64,000 bases of DNA from Bacteroidales bacterium. Its GTDB lineage: Bacteria; Bacteroidota; Bacteroidia; Bacteroidales; UBA932. The notes below the pieces were generated by a model, which saw only the letters and a list, made by a program, of their open reading frames with translations, did not search any database and was not told where the DNA came from. The stretch covers positions 1-64,000 of the forward strand of contig JAFUFP010000045.1 of NCBI GenBank assembly GCA_017469845.1, written 5' to 3'. The position numbers were made by a program, and so were the translations under genes. This document shows, piece by piece, positions 42,317 through 53,421 of the stretch; within the stretch, counting starts at the first letter, position 1; the number at the start of each line of letters is the position of its first letter.

Positions 42317-44287
42317 CTAGATAATTTCAAAAACATAGATTCTGAAGCTGAGAGGTTCCACCTTAACATTGACCGATGATCCGCTTCCGGAGAAGGTTTC
42401 TTCAACCGGAACGATGTTCTCGGGAGCGTCGAGGGAGTTGTCCTCATAAAGCTTGTCGGAAGAGAGCTTCACGGATGAAACGCCTTTGACTGAAGCACTG
42501 CCGAAAGAAAGCGCTATGGACTTGGCCTCTTCCGAAGTGTTTACCACCTTGACATATACCTTGTTGCCGTCACGCACCGCGCTTGAGAAGAGTCCTTCCT
42601 GACCTTCTGCTCCGGTGACGTTCTTTCCATCCATGGTGAGAGTGAGGGTGGAAGAGCCGCGATACTGCCCGTAGAGCTGCTGGACATGCCAGCTGACGGT
42701 CCTGAATGAACGGAGGTTGTCGTACCAGATGAGGTCCGGACGCCACTGCCATCCTTCGACATGGGCGAAAAGCGGAGCGTAGGTTGCCATATGGACGATG
42801 TCGGCGTTGCGCTCGATGCTCGTCATGAAAGCCGCTTCAAGAAGGGAAGCGTAGTAATGGTTCCATTTCTTTCCCGTGGCGTGGCAAGCGTATTCACCGG
42901 CGAAGACCTTGGGTCCCTCACGGTCGTAGTTGTCGTACCTGGCACCCTGTGCAAGGAACCACTCGTAAGGACGGTAGAAATGTTCATCCACCAAGTCTGC
43001 TCCGAGTCTCTTCATTTCAGGCCAGAGGTAATCGAACTGCTTGCCTTCGGAATCGGGTCCGCTGGATCCGACTATCTTGATTTCGGGATAAGCCTTGCGG
43101 ATGGCGTCGATGAAGGGAGCGAGATGCTCGGGATAGAGAGAATCCCACTGCTCGTTTCCGATACCGATGAACTTGAGGTTGAACGGTTCGGGATGTCCCA
43201 TATCGGAACGGACCTTACCCCACTTGGAAGTGACGGGGCCGTTGGCGAACTCAATGAGGTCGAGGGCGTCCTGGATGAAGGGAGCGAGCTCGCTCACATG
43301 GGCATGAGCCTCAACATTTTCGTTCTGGAACTGGCAAGCCAGACCGCAGCTGAGGATCGGGAGCGGTTCGGCGCCGATCTCCTCGCTGAGCTGGAAGAAC
43401 TCGAAGAATCCGAGACCGTAGCTCTGGAAATAATCAGGATAGAACCTGTGGGGGAAGGTGTATTCCCAACGGTTCTCGTTGATGGGACGGTTCTCGACCG
43501 GTCCTACGGAATTCTTCCAGTTGTAACGTGTATCGAGGTCGGTTCCCTCAACGATGCAACCTCCGGGGAAGCGGAAGATTCCGGGATGGAGGTCGGCAAG
43601 AGCCTGTGCGAGATCCTTGCGCATACCGTTCTCGTGTCCCATCCAGGTATCCTTCGGGAAGAGGGAAACATGCTCAAGATCGACGGTCTCACGGTTTCCG
43701 ACGAGGAAAATGCGGAGGACCGACTTTTCGATGGTCGCGTCGGGAGTGAGTGTAAGTTCATATTTCTTCCAGTCCTTGCCGGAGACTTTGAGATTCTCCT
43801 GGCACAGGAAATGGTTTTCGCCCATGGAGGCGGTATTGGCGAGTTCGACCCTGAGTTCGGATTCCTTGCCTGAAGGGACCCTTGCCCAAACGGTGAAACG
43901 GTACTGTTCACCTTCCTTCACACCGATTCCGAAGAAACCCTCGTTGTCGAGGCCGGTCCACTTGTGGGGATGCATCGGGTCCGAAAGACGGACATAGTGG
44001 GGATTGCGTTCGAAGGGGCCGTCATTTCTGACCTCGACCTTTCCGAAAGCCTTCCATCCCTGGAGAGCGTCATCGGGGAATTCGAACGAACGGTTCTTCA
44101 CGAGTTCGGCGTAAAGTCCGCCGTCAGCCGCAAAATTGATGTCCTCGAAAAAGATTCCGTACATCGTCTCCTGGATGGGAGCCCCCTCCTTGGAGAGGTC
44201 GATGTCGAAAGTGAGCGAAGGTTTTTCGCAGGAAACCGCCGCGAGAAGAGCAACAGCAATTGCCGGGAAAAATGTCTTTTTGAGCAT
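42317..44287 (-). CDS. GH51 alpha-L-arabinofuranosidase lipoprotein with inserted CBM4-like domain
   Basis: 656 residues from the ATG at 44287, which gives lipoprotein signal [20 protein letters not shown] (Cys20). Catalytic Glu379 (acid/base, GIGNEQWDS) and Glu435 (nucleophile, VDEHFYRP) are 56 residues apart. Residues about 75-210 form a carbohydrate-binding-type beta-sandwich before the barrel, and residues about 575-656 the C-terminal sandwich. It removes terminal arabinofuranose side chains in the periplasm or at the cell surface. Divergent from the regulator at 44354 across a 66-base promoter region, so it is likely the first target of that regulator. Confidence 0.94.
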   Translation of the reverse strand: MLKKTFFPAIAVALLAAVSCEKPSLTFDIDLSKEGAPIQETMYGIFFEDINFAADGGLYAELVKNRSFEFPDDALQGWKAFGKVEVRNDGPFERNPHYVRLSDPMHPHKWTGLDNEGFFGIGVKEGEQYRFTVWARVPSGKESELRVELANTASMGENHFLCQENLKVSGKDWKKYELTLTPDATIEKSVLRIFLVGNRETVDLEHVSLFPKDTWMGHENGMRKDLAQALADLHPGIFRFPGGCIVEGTDLDTRYNWKNSVGPVENRPINENRWEYTFPHRFYPDYFQSYGLGFFEFFQLSEEIGAEPLPILSCGLACQFQNENVEAHAHVSELAPFIQDALDLIEFANGPVTSKWGKVRSDMGHPEPFNLKFIGIGNEQWDSLYPEHLAPFIDAIRKAYPEIKIVGSSGPDSEGKQFDYLWPEMKRLGADLVDEHFYRPYEWFLAQGARYDNYDREGPKVFAGEYACHATGKKWNHYYASLLEAAFMTSIERNADIVHMATYAPLFAHVEGWQWRPDLIWYDNLRSFRTVSWHVQQLYGQYRGSSTLTLTMDGKNVTGAEGQEGLFSSAVRDGNKVYVKVVNTSEEAKSIALSFGSASVKGVSSVKLSSDKLYEDNSLDAPENIVPVEETFSGSGSSVNVKVEPLSFRIYVFEII

Positions 44288-44316
44288 ATGCGAAGGGTTA
44301 TTGTTTCTGATAATTG

Positions 44317-44334
44317 CAAAAATAACTATTTTTG
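44317..44334. promoter_or_regulatory. Divergent, back-to-back -7 elements forming a palindrome
   Basis: The sequence CAAAAATAacTATTTTTG contains TATTTTTG on each strand (minus 44324-44317 for the GH51 gene, plus 44327-44334 for the regulator), joined by two bases. A TTG lies 16 bases upstream on the minus side and 23 on the plus side. Confidence 0.55.
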
Positions 44335-44353
44335 TCGTATCAATGGTGGACAA

Positions 44354-47266
44354 ATGAACCGTACTAGTGCAAAATTGTTCCCGGCATTTTTGGCCGTGTT
44401 GCTGCTCCTGTGTCAGGCTGTTTCCGCCCAGCGCAGTTTCCCGGAGTCTTACATTTCCTCCCGCCTTGACATGGAAAGCGGACTGCCGTCGAATTTCGTC
44501 GATGACATCTTCAGGGACGACGCCGGATTCATCTGGGTGGCGACATCCGGAGGGGGTCTGTGCAGGTATGACTGGCAGTTCCTCAGCGTCAATTCAACGG
44601 TAACCGGATCTTCCCTCAAAAGCCCGTTCGTGATCAAAGTGGCCGAAGATCCTTTCAGGCGCCTCTGGATCGCTTCAACGGGAGGACTCGACGTGCTGGA
44701 CATGAACACGATGCGACTGGAGTTCCCTTCCTCGCCGCTTTTGGAGGAGATTTCCTCCGAATATTGCAGCCACGTCACCACCGACGGGAACGGAAACATC
44801 TGGTTCAAAACCGGCAAGAGCATTTTCAAGGTGAAATTCACCCCTACCGGAGAGATCGACGACGTACTTGAATTTTCCCACGAATCCCTTGACCGGAGGA
44901 CATACGTGTTCAAGGACGTCAACTCCGACGGTTCGGTCTGGGCCACCCTCGGAGGTACCATATATAATATAAGGGAAAACTCGGGAACCCTCGAAGCTTC
45001 CCCCCTCTTCCCCGGTTTCAACATCGGAGAAGGGACTTACCTGTCGGACGTCCTGGTTGACGGCGGCGAAATCTGGTTCACCACCGATGACGGCCTTTTC
45101 AGGATGAACCGCAATTCCGGCCAGTGGAAACGCTACCGCCACGAAGAGAACAACCCAAGGTCCCTGACTCAGAATTTCCTCACCGGCATAACGAAGACTC
45201 CCGACGGCAACATCATTGTTTCATCCCTTTACGGACTGAACCTCTACAACTCGATTTCGGACAACTTCCGTAGGATCGGTTCGGAAGTCGTGAACTGCAT
45301 AGTCTCTATGGGCAACGACATAATCGTCGGCTCGGAGACCTCCGGACTTCTCGTCTACAGTCCCAAACGCATCAATATCACCAACTATTCCTCCGTACGG
45401 GGAAATTCCTCCTCGATAAGCACCGGAACTGTCAACTCGATAAGCGAAGACAGCTCGGGAAGAATCTGGGTCGGCGTCGTCGAAGGCGGAATCAACATAA
45501 TGGAGAATGACGGCTCTTTCACCCATCTCACCCATGAAAAAAGTGGACTTTCGCACAATTCCATATCAGCGCTATCCCCTGTCGAAGGCGGGATGATGGC
45601 CGTGGGAACCTGGGGCGGAGGTACCGACATCATTTCGGACAATGCCCCCTACGAAGTCAAGGAGCACATCTCTGATCCCCTTCACATGCTGGATTTCACA
45701 GGAGCGGTGGAATACGATTCAAGGAATTCCCTGCTCTGGATAGGATCCAACCAGGGTATCTTCTTCTACGACAAGGGAAAGGGCACTTTCCTCCCCGCCC
45801 TGGAAGAGCAGCCGACAGGTTGCATCGGCTCGATGATCGACTCCAGGGGCCGCCTTTGGATGGGCACACAGCAGGGCGTGTACATTTTCGACCTGACCTC
45901 AAGAAAACCTGACGGGACTTTCCCCTTCATGAACTACAGGACAAAACTTGACGACCCTTCCTCAACCGCGGTCGAGACGATAAGCTGCATCGAGGAGACC
46001 TCGGACGGGACCATCTATCTCGGAAGCAACGGAGGTGGACTCTACAGGAGCGTTTCCGGAAAAGACGGTGAGTTCACCGGCTACACTTCGAAAGACGGAC
46101 TCTCCAACGAAAGGGTCAGGGGAATATTGGAAGACGGCAAGGGAAACATCTGGATCAGCACCGAATACGGACTGAACCTTCTGGATCCCGCCTCCGGGAA
46201 GATAATCCCCTTTTTCAAGGATGACGGACTGGCCGGGACCCAGTTCTACTGGAACAGTTCCTATTCCGACAAGGAAGGAAGGCTCTACTTCGGACATACG
46301 GGAGGACTTACCGTCGTCGAAGGGATCACCCCCGGGGACTACGAAGAGGACCATCCCCTCCGTTTCGCGGGAATACAGGTGGGCCAGAACAAGGACTACG
46401 ACCCTTCGCCCGAAAAGATCACTCTCCATGAAAGGGACCGTTCGATCGTCTTCAGTTTCGCCCTTCTGAGGCCCAACGCCGACAGGTATGTCTCCTACGA
46501 ATACATGATGGAGGGGCTGGACAACGATTGGACGATTCTGCCGAAGAACCACCACGAGGCCACATTCACTACCCTCCCTGCCGGAAAATACACCCTCAAG
46601 GTCAAAGCCACCCAAGGAGAGGAAGAGCATCTGCTGGAGCTCCCCGTCAAGGTGAAACCCGCCTTCTACAACACCTGGTGGTTCACTCTCATCATCATCG
46701 GTCTCGTGCTTCTCGGAGTGTACCTCTACACGGTCTGGAAAATGCGCACGATGGTCCGCCAGAGGGAAGTCCTCGAAGAGACCGTACGCCAAAGGACGCA
46801 GGAGATATCCGAGCAGCGCAAGCTCGTCGAACAGAAAGCCGAGGAACTCGACCGCCAGAACAAGGTCCTCCGACGCCAGAACGAGGAACTGGCTTCCAGA
46901 AAACTTCTCTTCTCCCAGCCCAAGAAGGAAACCGAAGAGGCCGACGGGGACAATTTCGCACAGAAGGCCCTCGCCGTCATCAGGGACCTGTACAAGGATC
47001 CCGACCTGGACGTGTCCACCTTCTGCGAATCCATGGGCATGAGCAAGACCAATCTCAACCTCCGCATCCAGGAGACCTTCGGGGAATCCATCGGTCAGTT
47101 CATCCGCAAGTACCGCCTTTCCGTCGCACAGGAGATGCTCTCGAACGGGACAGGAATGAACATTTCCGAAATCGCCTACGAAGTCGGGTTCAATGACCCT
47201 AAGTATTTCACCAGATGCTTCTCCAAAGAGTTCGGAGTATCCCCTTCCGAATTCCAGAAAGTGTAA
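44354..47266 (+). CDS. HTCS-like membrane regulator: beta-propeller sensor, Y_Y_Y, TM, AraC HTH, no kinase
   Basis: 970 residues. Signal peptide to about residue 25; residues about 30-690 carry two seven-bladed-type sets of reg_prop repeats ([25 protein letters not shown]- and [15 protein letters not shown]); a Y_Y_Y domain follows (about 690-765, [15 protein letters not shown]); one transmembrane helix at about 775-795; a coiled coil at about 800-855; and an AraC-type HTH at about 870-970 ([18 protein letters not shown]). The His-kinase, ATPase and receiver domains of hybrid two-component regulators are absent. It would couple arabinan-oligosaccharide sensing in the periplasm directly to DNA. 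Start ATG at 44354 is chosen because it begins the signal peptide. Confidence 0.9.
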   Translation: MNRTSAKLFPAFLAVLLLLCQAVSAQRSFPESYISSRLDMESGLPSNFVDDIFRDDAGFIWVATSGGGLCRYDWQFLSVNSTVTGSSLKSPFVIKVAEDPFRRLWIASTGGLDVLDMNTMRLEFPSSPLLEEISSEYCSHVTTDGNGNIWFKTGKSIFKVKFTPTGEIDDVLEFSHESLDRRTYVFKDVNSDGSVWATLGGTIYNIRENSGTLEASPLFPGFNIGEGTYLSDVLVDGGEIWFTTDDGLFRMNRNSGQWKRYRHEENNPRSLTQNFLTGITKTPDGNIIVSSLYGLNLYNSISDNFRRIGSEVVNCIVSMGNDIIVGSETSGLLVYSPKRINITNYSSVRGNSSSISTGTVNSISEDSSGRIWVGVVEGGINIMENDGSFTHLTHEKSGLSHNSISALSPVEGGMMAVGTWGGGTDIISDNAPYEVKEHISDPLHMLDFTGAVEYDSRNSLLWIGSNQGIFFYDKGKGTFLPALEEQPTGCIGSMIDSRGRLWMGTQQGVYIFDLTSRKPDGTFPFMNYRTKLDDPSSTAVETISCIEETSDGTIYLGSNGGGLYRSVSGKDGEFTGYTSKDGLSNERVRGILEDGKGNIWISTEYGLNLLDPASGKIIPFFKDDGLAGTQFYWNSSYSDKEGRLYFGHTGGLTVVEGITPGDYEEDHPLRFAGIQVGQNKDYDPSPEKITLHERDRSIVFSFALLRPNADRYVSYEYMMEGLDNDWTILPKNHHEATFTTLPAGKYTLKVKATQGEEEHLLELPVKVKPAFYNTWWFTLIIIGLVLLGVYLYTVWKMRTMVRQREVLEETVRQRTQEISEQRKLVEQKAEELDRQNKVLRRQNEELASRKLLFSQPKKETEEADGDNFAQKALAVIRDLYKDPDLDVSTFCESMGMSKTNLNLRIQETFGESIGQFIRKYRLSVAQEMLSNGTGMNISEIAYEVGFNDPKYFTRCFSKEFGVSPSEFQKV

Positions 47267-47335
47267 CGTTTTATCCACTGTTCAAAAATCCACCCTTTAA
47301 GTTATTTTGTGCACCTCTAGGAATTTGGGGTGTTC

Positions 47336-47343
47336 TACCTTTG
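47336..47343 (+). promoter_or_regulatory. -7 promoter element (TACCTTTG) ahead of the first GH43 gene of the PUL
   Basis: Exact TAnnTTTG match, 22 bases upstream of the ATG at 47366 and after the regulator gene. TTTG at 47306-47309 could be part of a -33 region at a longer than usual spacing. Confidence 0.5.
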
Positions 47344-47365
47344 CGTCCAGAAAACTGCGCAATAG

Positions 47366-48418
47366 ATGCTAAAACGATTTGTAACCTTCCTGCTCGTATC
47401 CGTCACCCTCGGGTGGACGGTCTGCAGGGCACAGATGGGACCGAGGTTCGATTCTCTCGCACCCGCCGCCCATGATCCGGTTGCCGCCTTCTGCGACGGA
47501 AGCTGGTACCTTTTCTGCACCGGTTTCGGGGTGAGCATCCTCACTTCCGACGATCTTCTTTCCTGGAATCCCGCCGGCCAGGTTTTCGACAAGGCTCCCC
47601 AGTGGGCTGTCGAGACCGTACCCGGATACATGGGACACACCTGGGCTCCGGACATCCTCTTCCATGACGGTACCTATTATCTATATTACAGCTGTTCCTC
47701 CTTCGGGAAGAACACTTCGGCCATCGGCGTCGCGACCAACAAGACCCTCAACCCCTCCTCCCCCGACTACAAGTGGACCGACCACGGCTGCGTAGTGAGG
47801 AGCATCGCGGGAAGGGACGAGTGGAACGCGATCGACCCGAACGTGTTCATCGACGATGACGGTACGGCTTACCTTTCCTTCGGTTCCTTCTGGAGGGGTA
47901 TCAAGATGGTAAAGCTTGATCCTTCCCTGACAAAGGTGGCCGAGCCCCAGGAATGGTTCCCCATCTGCCGCCGTCCGGAAGGGACCGCCGAGGACACCTC
48001 CCAGACCGATGACGCCATCAAGGCTGACCCCAGAGGCCATGACTTCGACCCCGGCAACGGAGCCGTCGAGGCCCCTTTCATCGTAAAGAGAAACGGAAAG
48101 TACTACCTCTTCGTTTCATATGACCTTTGCTGCCGCGGAGCCAAGAGCACCTACAAGGTTGTTGTCGGAAGAAGCGACAAGGCCACAGGTCCTTTCTTTG
48201 ACAAAAACGGAGTATCCCTTATGGAAGGAGGCGGAACGGTCGTGGTGAGCGGCAATGACCAGTATCCCGGAGTCGGACACTGCGCCGTCATCTCAACTCC
48301 CGAGGGGGACAAGATGCTCATGCACGCGTACAACCGCGACAAGAACTACAACGCGAACCTCCTTGTCCGCACGATAAAGTGGGACTCCGAAGGATGGCCC
48401 GAAGTCAAACTCCAGTAG
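47366..48418 (+). CDS. GH43 endo-1,5-alpha-L-arabinanase
   Basis: 350 residues. Signal peptide ends near TVCRAQ. Catalytic triad: Asp37 (APAAHDPVA, general base), Asp157 (WNAIDPNVF) and Glu235 (GNGAVEAPFI, general acid), the typical arrangement of GH43 arabinanases. Cuts the alpha-1,5-arabinan backbone internally. First enzyme gene behind the regulator; separated from the surface-lipoprotein gene by 45 AT-rich bases. No lipobox is evident, so periplasmic or secreted location is likely. Confidence 0.9.
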   Translation: MLKRFVTFLLVSVTLGWTVCRAQMGPRFDSLAPAAHDPVAAFCDGSWYLFCTGFGVSILTSDDLLSWNPAGQVFDKAPQWAVETVPGYMGHTWAPDILFHDGTYYLYYSCSSFGKNTSAIGVATNKTLNPSSPDYKWTDHGCVVRSIAGRDEWNAIDPNVFIDDDGTAYLSFGSFWRGIKMVKLDPSLTKVAEPQEWFPICRRPEGTAEDTSQTDDAIKADPRGHDFDPGNGAVEAPFIVKRNGKYYLFVSYDLCCRGAKSTYKVVVGRSDKATGPFFDKNGVSLMEGGGTVVVSGNDQYPGVGHCAVISTPEGDKMLMHAYNRDKNYNANLLVRTIKWDSEGWPEVKLQ

Positions 48419-48463
48419 ATTGTAATTATCACTATTATATTATTAACAATTAAAACCAATCAA

Positions 48464-50176
48464 ATGAAGACCCGTACAATGATGCGCAACGCTGCTTTCG
48501 CAGCTGCAGCCTTCGCGGCCATCGTCGGATGTTCTGAGATCAACCCGTACTCAATCGAAGCACCGGACGATCTGCAGAGCAAAATCGACGAATATGCGGC
48601 CGAAAGGGAAGCTGAGACTTCAGGAGACACCTACGAGATTCCTCTGATGCCCGTAATCGTGGGCGCCGAGGACAACACCACCGGATGGTGGACAGAATGG
48701 TCCCAGTATTTCAAGATTCCCGCCAACAAGCTTCTCACCCTCACGTTCGTGAACTACGGAAGCGGAGCCAACAACTGGAACAACTGGAATGTCGTTGTCA
48801 CCAAGCCCTACGAAAGGGACACCGACAATTACTACGAGTATTTCGCACTCCGTTCCGACGCTTACGGATGGAAAGGTGCGGATGACCCCAATTACGACGC
48901 CGGACTCATCTCCATCGACTATCCCGACCTTGACGGAGACGGAGACATCTGGAACGATTTCCGCTCATACATGAACGGAGCGACCGTCACAATGAAGTTC
49001 GACCACTCTCTTGCCGGAAAGGTTTTCTTCAGTGCAACAGCTGTAAGCGCTGACGGAAGCGTAACCGTGACCGAAAGCTACAACCACCCCGTATCCTCCA
49101 CCGAGGAGATCTGGGCCTTCCTCATCCCTGACGGGAGCCACTTCGTGATGCAGAGTGCCGTCATCTCCCCTTCCGAGATCCAGGAGGAAGAGGACTTCGA
49201 CGCCGAGACCATCACCGTGAACGGTTATCCCACAACGTTGGAGGTCGCCGCTGAGGGTGAAGAAGTCGACTACTGGGGCGGAGCCTCAGCCACCGTCACC
49301 TTCGCCGACGGTTCTTCCCAGGTCGTCGGAAAGGATGACCTCTCGTTCACCGCTCCCGATTTCACCACGACCGGAACCAAGACCGTCGTCTTCTCATACA
49401 GCAAGACCAAGCTCGGAAACTACGGCAAATCCGTTGCCGGATACTACAATATCGAGGTCACCAACCCCGTTTCAAGCATCGCCGTCACCAAGGCGCCTTC
49501 AGTTACAGACTACTACATCTTCGACAATACCGACATCGCATTCCGTCAGAGCGGAATCGAAGTCACCGCCACCTACGCTGACGGAACTACCGGTGTGATG
49601 GAGAACTCCTCCCTCACCTTCGGAGCGGTTCCCGCCACTGTCGGAGAGCAGGAAGTCGAAATCTCCTACGTCGGAGCCACGAAGACCGTCTCGACTACAG
49701 TCAAGGTCAACGTCATCAAGGGCGCATACGCCATCGGAGCTCCCGACTTCACCAACGGCTGGTGGACAACCTTCACTCCCGAAGACACCAAGATCGCCGC
49801 AGGTGAGAGCTGCGTATACGAGATGGATCTCTACTCGGACAACCTCGAAAACTACCACTCCCCTTGCACGATTCTCCGCAAATCCGACGCAGCCGAGTAC
49901 ATCGTAGTCCGCATGGACCACTTCGGTTGGGGTGACGGTTACGAACCTTGCGTAAAGGAAAGCAACTGGAACTGGGATACATTCAAGGCCAACCTCAACG
50001 GAAGCCATGTCACCATCACCATCACCAACAACGGTGAAACCGCCGACATCCGCTACGCCGTCATATATCCCAACGGTGAGGAGCACTTCCAGAACTACCT
50101 CGGAATTCCTGTTGACGGTGCTGATCTCAACAGCGCTCTCGTAACTGAGGAGTCTTACCTCGTAATGGTGAAATAA
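48464..50176 (+). CDS. Surface glycan-binding lipoprotein with duplicated GWWT modules
   Basis: 570 residues. Lipoprotein signal ending FAAIVGC (Cys23). Residues about 70-235 and 430-570 are two copies of one beta-rich module: each begins GWWT, has a Y-F/V-x-x-R-x-D-x-x-GW strand, an N-G-(A/S)-x-V-T strand and ends with an I/Y-P-D/N-G-x-x-F strand, so they are carbohydrate-binding by analogy with SusE/F-type surface proteins. Two bacterial Ig-like (group 4-like) repeats lie between. Immediately upstream of SusC (5 bases) in the same transcript, so it is the locus's surface glycan-binding protein. No family name recognised. Confidence 0.75.
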   Translation: MKTRTMMRNAAFAAAAFAAIVGCSEINPYSIEAPDDLQSKIDEYAAEREAETSGDTYEIPLMPVIVGAEDNTTGWWTEWSQYFKIPANKLLTLTFVNYGSGANNWNNWNVVVTKPYERDTDNYYEYFALRSDAYGWKGADDPNYDAGLISIDYPDLDGDGDIWNDFRSYMNGATVTMKFDHSLAGKVFFSATAVSADGSVTVTESYNHPVSSTEEIWAFLIPDGSHFVMQSAVISPSEIQEEEDFDAETITVNGYPTTLEVAAEGEEVDYWGGASATVTFADGSSQVVGKDDLSFTAPDFTTTGTKTVVFSYSKTKLGNYGKSVAGYYNIEVTNPVSSIAVTKAPSVTDYYIFDNTDIAFRQSGIEVTATYADGTTGVMENSSLTFGAVPATVGEQEVEISYVGATKTVSTTVKVNVIKGAYAIGAPDFTNGWWTTFTPEDTKIAAGESCVYEMDLYSDNLENYHSPCTILRKSDAAEYIVVRMDHFGWGDGYEPCVKESNWNWDTFKANLNGSHVTITITNNGETADIRYAVIYPNGEEHFQNYLGIPVDGADLNSALVTEESYLVMVK

Positions 50177-50181
50177 TCCAA

Positions 50182-53100
50182 ATGAGCATCATCATGAAAC
50201 ATTCAGCAATATATACAATCGCAGCACTCATAGGCCTTATCGCCGCAGCCCCCGTAGCGGGTGCCGCCTCCGCCAAGGCTCCCATGGAGTCAATGCAGCA
50301 GGACCGCATCACCGTCAGCGGTACCGTCATCGATGACATGGGCGAACCCGTCATCGGAGCCGGTGTGGTCGTCAAGGGAACCACCGAAGGAACCACCACT
50401 GACCTCGACGGTAAATTCACTTTCTCCGTAGCCAAGGACGCCGTTCTCCAGATCGTTTCCGTAGGATTCAACACCCTCGAAATCAACGTTGACGGCCGTT
50501 CCGACCTCGGAACCATCACCATCACCCCCGAAAACGAGCTCCTCGAGCAGGTCGTCGTCGTGGGTTACGGTACCCAGAAGAAGGTTGACCTCACCGGTTC
50601 AGTCGCGATCGTCGACGCCGACCAGATGAAGAAGGTCTCCCACAGCAACATCTCCTCGATGCTCGAAGGTAAGGTCGCCGGTGTCCAGATCACTTCCGAC
50701 GGACAGCCCGGTGCCGACCCTGCAGTGAGGATCCGCGGTCTGGGCAGCTTCGGCAACACCGCCCCTCTGTACGTCATCGACGGAGTTCCCATGGGAACCA
50801 CCATCCGCGACTTCTCCCCTAACGACATCGAGACCATCCAGATCCTCAAGGACGCTTCCGCAGCCGCAATCTACGGATCACGTGCAGCTAACGGCGTGGT
50901 AATCATCACCACCAAGAGCGGTAAGAAGAACGAGTCCATGAAGGTTGACTACCGCGGTTACATGGGTGTCGACAAGATCCGCAAGGGTGTCTACGACGTG
51001 ATGGACGCCGCCGAGTACGGAAACTTCGTCCGTCAGGCCTTCAAGAACAACGGTATGGACGCTCCCGCCGGTTACATCGAGGGCAACGAGCTCTATGTCG
51101 ATCCCAAGAAGGTCAACACCGACTGGTTCGATGAGATGTTCAAGACAGATATCCGCCAGAACCACAACATCAACCTTTCAGGCGGTGGCGAGAACAGCAC
51201 CTACAACGTGGCTCTCGACTACTTCAGCCAGAGAGGTACCATGCAGGGAGCGGGCCCCAACTACGACCGTTTCACCGCACGTGTGAACAACACCATGGAC
51301 GCCAAGTTCATCAAGTTCCGCACCGATATCGTATACAGCCACTCAAAGCAGGACAGCATGTCCCTTTCCAACGCCAACGAGTACGTACAGGGTCTTTACG
51401 GAACCCAGTATCCCGTCATGGCTTCCGCCCTCCTGATGCCTCCTTCCATCAAGGCATATGACGAGAGCACCTGGTTCCTCGACCGCGACATCGCAGCCGC
51501 TACCGACTATTCATACGACTCTTGGGGATTCGGCACATACTACGACAAGGTCCACGGTGACATCCGTATGTCGAACCCTCTCCTCTACAACAACCTCCTC
51601 GAGCGCAACAGCATCGTTGACAGGGTTGTGGCCACAGGATCCGCCAATGTCGACCTTCTCGGCATGTTCGGCCTCCAGAGCGAGAACCACTCCCTCTCCT
51701 ACAACCTCAACCTCTCCTACAGCCGTACCGTCGCGAAGGACTTCACTTTCGTCCCTTCATTCATCCAGAGTACGACCAACTACCTGGCCAAGAGCAACGA
51801 GACCCTCACTGAAGGTTACCGCACATACTCGGACGCCCTCGTCGAGAACTTCCTCACCTATGACGGCAAGTTCGGTCTCCACCATGTGAACGCCGTCCTC
51901 GGACAGACATTCGAAAGGGAGTATCACCATTCCCTCACCGGCACCGGCACCAACATGCCCGAGCCCTACTATCTGCAGGTCGGAAACGCCACAACCCGTG
52001 ACGCCGGTTCCTACGAGAGTGAGCATGTCCTCGCTTCCTACATCGGCCGTCTGAACTACGACTACGACAGCCGTTACCTCCTCCAGGCAACTGTCCGTCG
52101 TGACGGTTCCTCAAGGCTTTCCTCAGCCGACCGTTGGGACTGGTTCCCTTCATTCTCCGCAGGTTGGAGAATCGACAAGGAACCCTTCTTCAATGTCGAC
52201 GACCATCTTGTGAACCTCCTCAAGCTGCGTGTCAGCTACGGTATCCTCGGTAACGAGAACATCGGTGAATACCAGTACATGGACACCATGGCCCGCGGAA
52301 ACTACACCTACAGCTTCGGCGGAAACAAGATCACCGGTTCAGCCATTTCCAACTACGTGAACGAATACATCCGTTGGGAGAAGAAGAAGACCTTCGACGT
52401 AGGTTTCGACTACGCGATGTGGGGCGGCAAACTCGAGTTCAACGCCGACTGGTACCACGCCCTTTCGGAGGACCTTCTCTATTCAGTTCCCGTTCCCGCT
52501 GAGGCAGGAGCCACCAACGCCAATGTAACGATGAACGCGGCTTCCATGCTCAACACAGGTCTTGAGCTGAGCGCGGCTTACCGCGACTACAACCACGAGT
52601 TCAAGTGGGAGGTCTCCGGAAACATGACCCTTCCCAAGAACACCGTCAAATCTCTCGGTGTCTCCGGTGAAGCACGTACGGACGGATTCTGCCGCACCGA
52701 GGTCGGACAGGAAGTTGGCCGCTTCTACGGATACGTATATGAGGGCATCTTCCAGAACCAGGACCAGATCGACAATCGTGTCAATGACAAGGGCACCCAT
52801 GTCAACCAGAACGGCGCACAGCCCGGTGACGTCGCCTACAAGGACGTCAACAATGACGGTGAGATCACCGCTGATGACCAGACCTTCATCGGCAGCGGCA
52901 TGCCCAAGGTCCAGTTCGGCCTTAGCTTCCGCCTCGAGTACAAGGGCTTCGACATGAGCGTTTCCACTTTCGGCGCAGCCGGATACAAACTCCTCGATTT
53001 CGTCGACATGACCCTCCGTTCTTCCTACGGAATCACCAACAAGAGCAGGGATCTGCTGAACGCCTGGACCGTTGACAAGCCCAGCACAACCGTTCCCGCA

Positions 53101-53397
53101 GTCTACTACAAGAGCAACGGTTCCATCACCAACGACATGTTCTCTTCACGCTACCTCCAGAACGGTGCTTACTGGAAGATCGCCAACGTCGAGATCGGAT
53201 ACAACATCCCCGACAAGATCTTCCGTGACTACATCCACGGTGTACGCGTATACGTAAGCGGACAGAACCTCCTCACCCTCAGCAAGTACCGCGGTTACAA
53301 CATCGACTTCGCCGGCGGCGCCTTCACTCCGGGTTACAACTACTGTTCATATCCTTCCCCCATGTCCCTCATGGTCGGTGTGAACCTCTCATTCTAA
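50182..53397 (+). CDS. SusC-like TonB-dependent outer-membrane transporter
   Basis: 1071 residues. Signal peptide to about residue 32 (an ATG at 50194 is also possible). N-terminal carboxypeptidase-regulatory-like domain (about 45-120, ITVSGTVIDDMGEPVIGA), plug with VVVVGYGTQKKVDLTGSV, then a 22-strand barrel ending SLMVGVNLSF, the family's C-terminal Phe. It imports arabinan oligosaccharides with TonB energy and forms the pedal-bin complex with SusD. Gene order lipoprotein-susC-susD is standard. Confidence 0.96.
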   Translation: MSIIMKHSAIYTIAALIGLIAAAPVAGAASAKAPMESMQQDRITVSGTVIDDMGEPVIGAGVVVKGTTEGTTTDLDGKFTFSVAKDAVLQIVSVGFNTLEINVDGRSDLGTITITPENELLEQVVVVGYGTQKKVDLTGSVAIVDADQMKKVSHSNISSMLEGKVAGVQITSDGQPGADPAVRIRGLGSFGNTAPLYVIDGVPMGTTIRDFSPNDIETIQILKDASAAAIYGSRAANGVVIITTKSGKKNESMKVDYRGYMGVDKIRKGVYDVMDAAEYGNFVRQAFKNNGMDAPAGYIEGNELYVDPKKVNTDWFDEMFKTDIRQNHNINLSGGGENSTYNVALDYFSQRGTMQGAGPNYDRFTARVNNTMDAKFIKFRTDIVYSHSKQDSMSLSNANEYVQGLYGTQYPVMASALLMPPSIKAYDESTWFLDRDIAAATDYSYDSWGFGTYYDKVHGDIRMSNPLLYNNLLERNSIVDRVVATGSANVDLLGMFGLQSENHSLSYNLNLSYSRTVAKDFTFVPSFIQSTTNYLAKSNETLTEGYRTYSDALVENFLTYDGKFGLHHVNAVLGQTFEREYHHSLTGTGTNMPEPYYLQVGNATTRDAGSYESEHVLASYIGRLNYDYDSRYLLQATVRRDGSSRLSSADRWDWFPSFSAGWRIDKEPFFNVDDHLVNLLKLRVSYGILGNENIGEYQYMDTMARGNYTYSFGGNKITGSAISNYVNEYIRWEKKKTFDVGFDYAMWGGKLEFNADWYHALSEDLLYSVPVPAEAGATNANVTMNAASMLNTGLELSAAYRDYNHEFKWEVSGNMTLPKNTVKSLGVSGEARTDGFCRTEVGQEVGRFYGYVYEGIFQNQDQIDNRVNDKGTHVNQNGAQPGDVAYKDVNNDGEITADDQTFIGSGMPKVQFGLSFRLEYKGFDMSVSTFGAAGYKLLDFVDMTLRSSYGITNKSRDLLNAWTVDKPSTTVPAVYYKSNGSITNDMFSSRYLQNGAYWKIANVEIGYNIPDKIFRDYIHGVRVYVSGQNLLTLSKYRGYNIDFAGGAFTPGYNYCSYPSPMSLMVGVNLSF

Positions 53398-53421
53398 AGA
53401 ACCTTGGAAATTGATCATACA

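Noticed and set aside
45962..47278. A 438-codon open frame opposite the HTCS-like regulator
   Set aside because: Complement of Y_Y_Y and HTH coding sequence; no domain and no start context.
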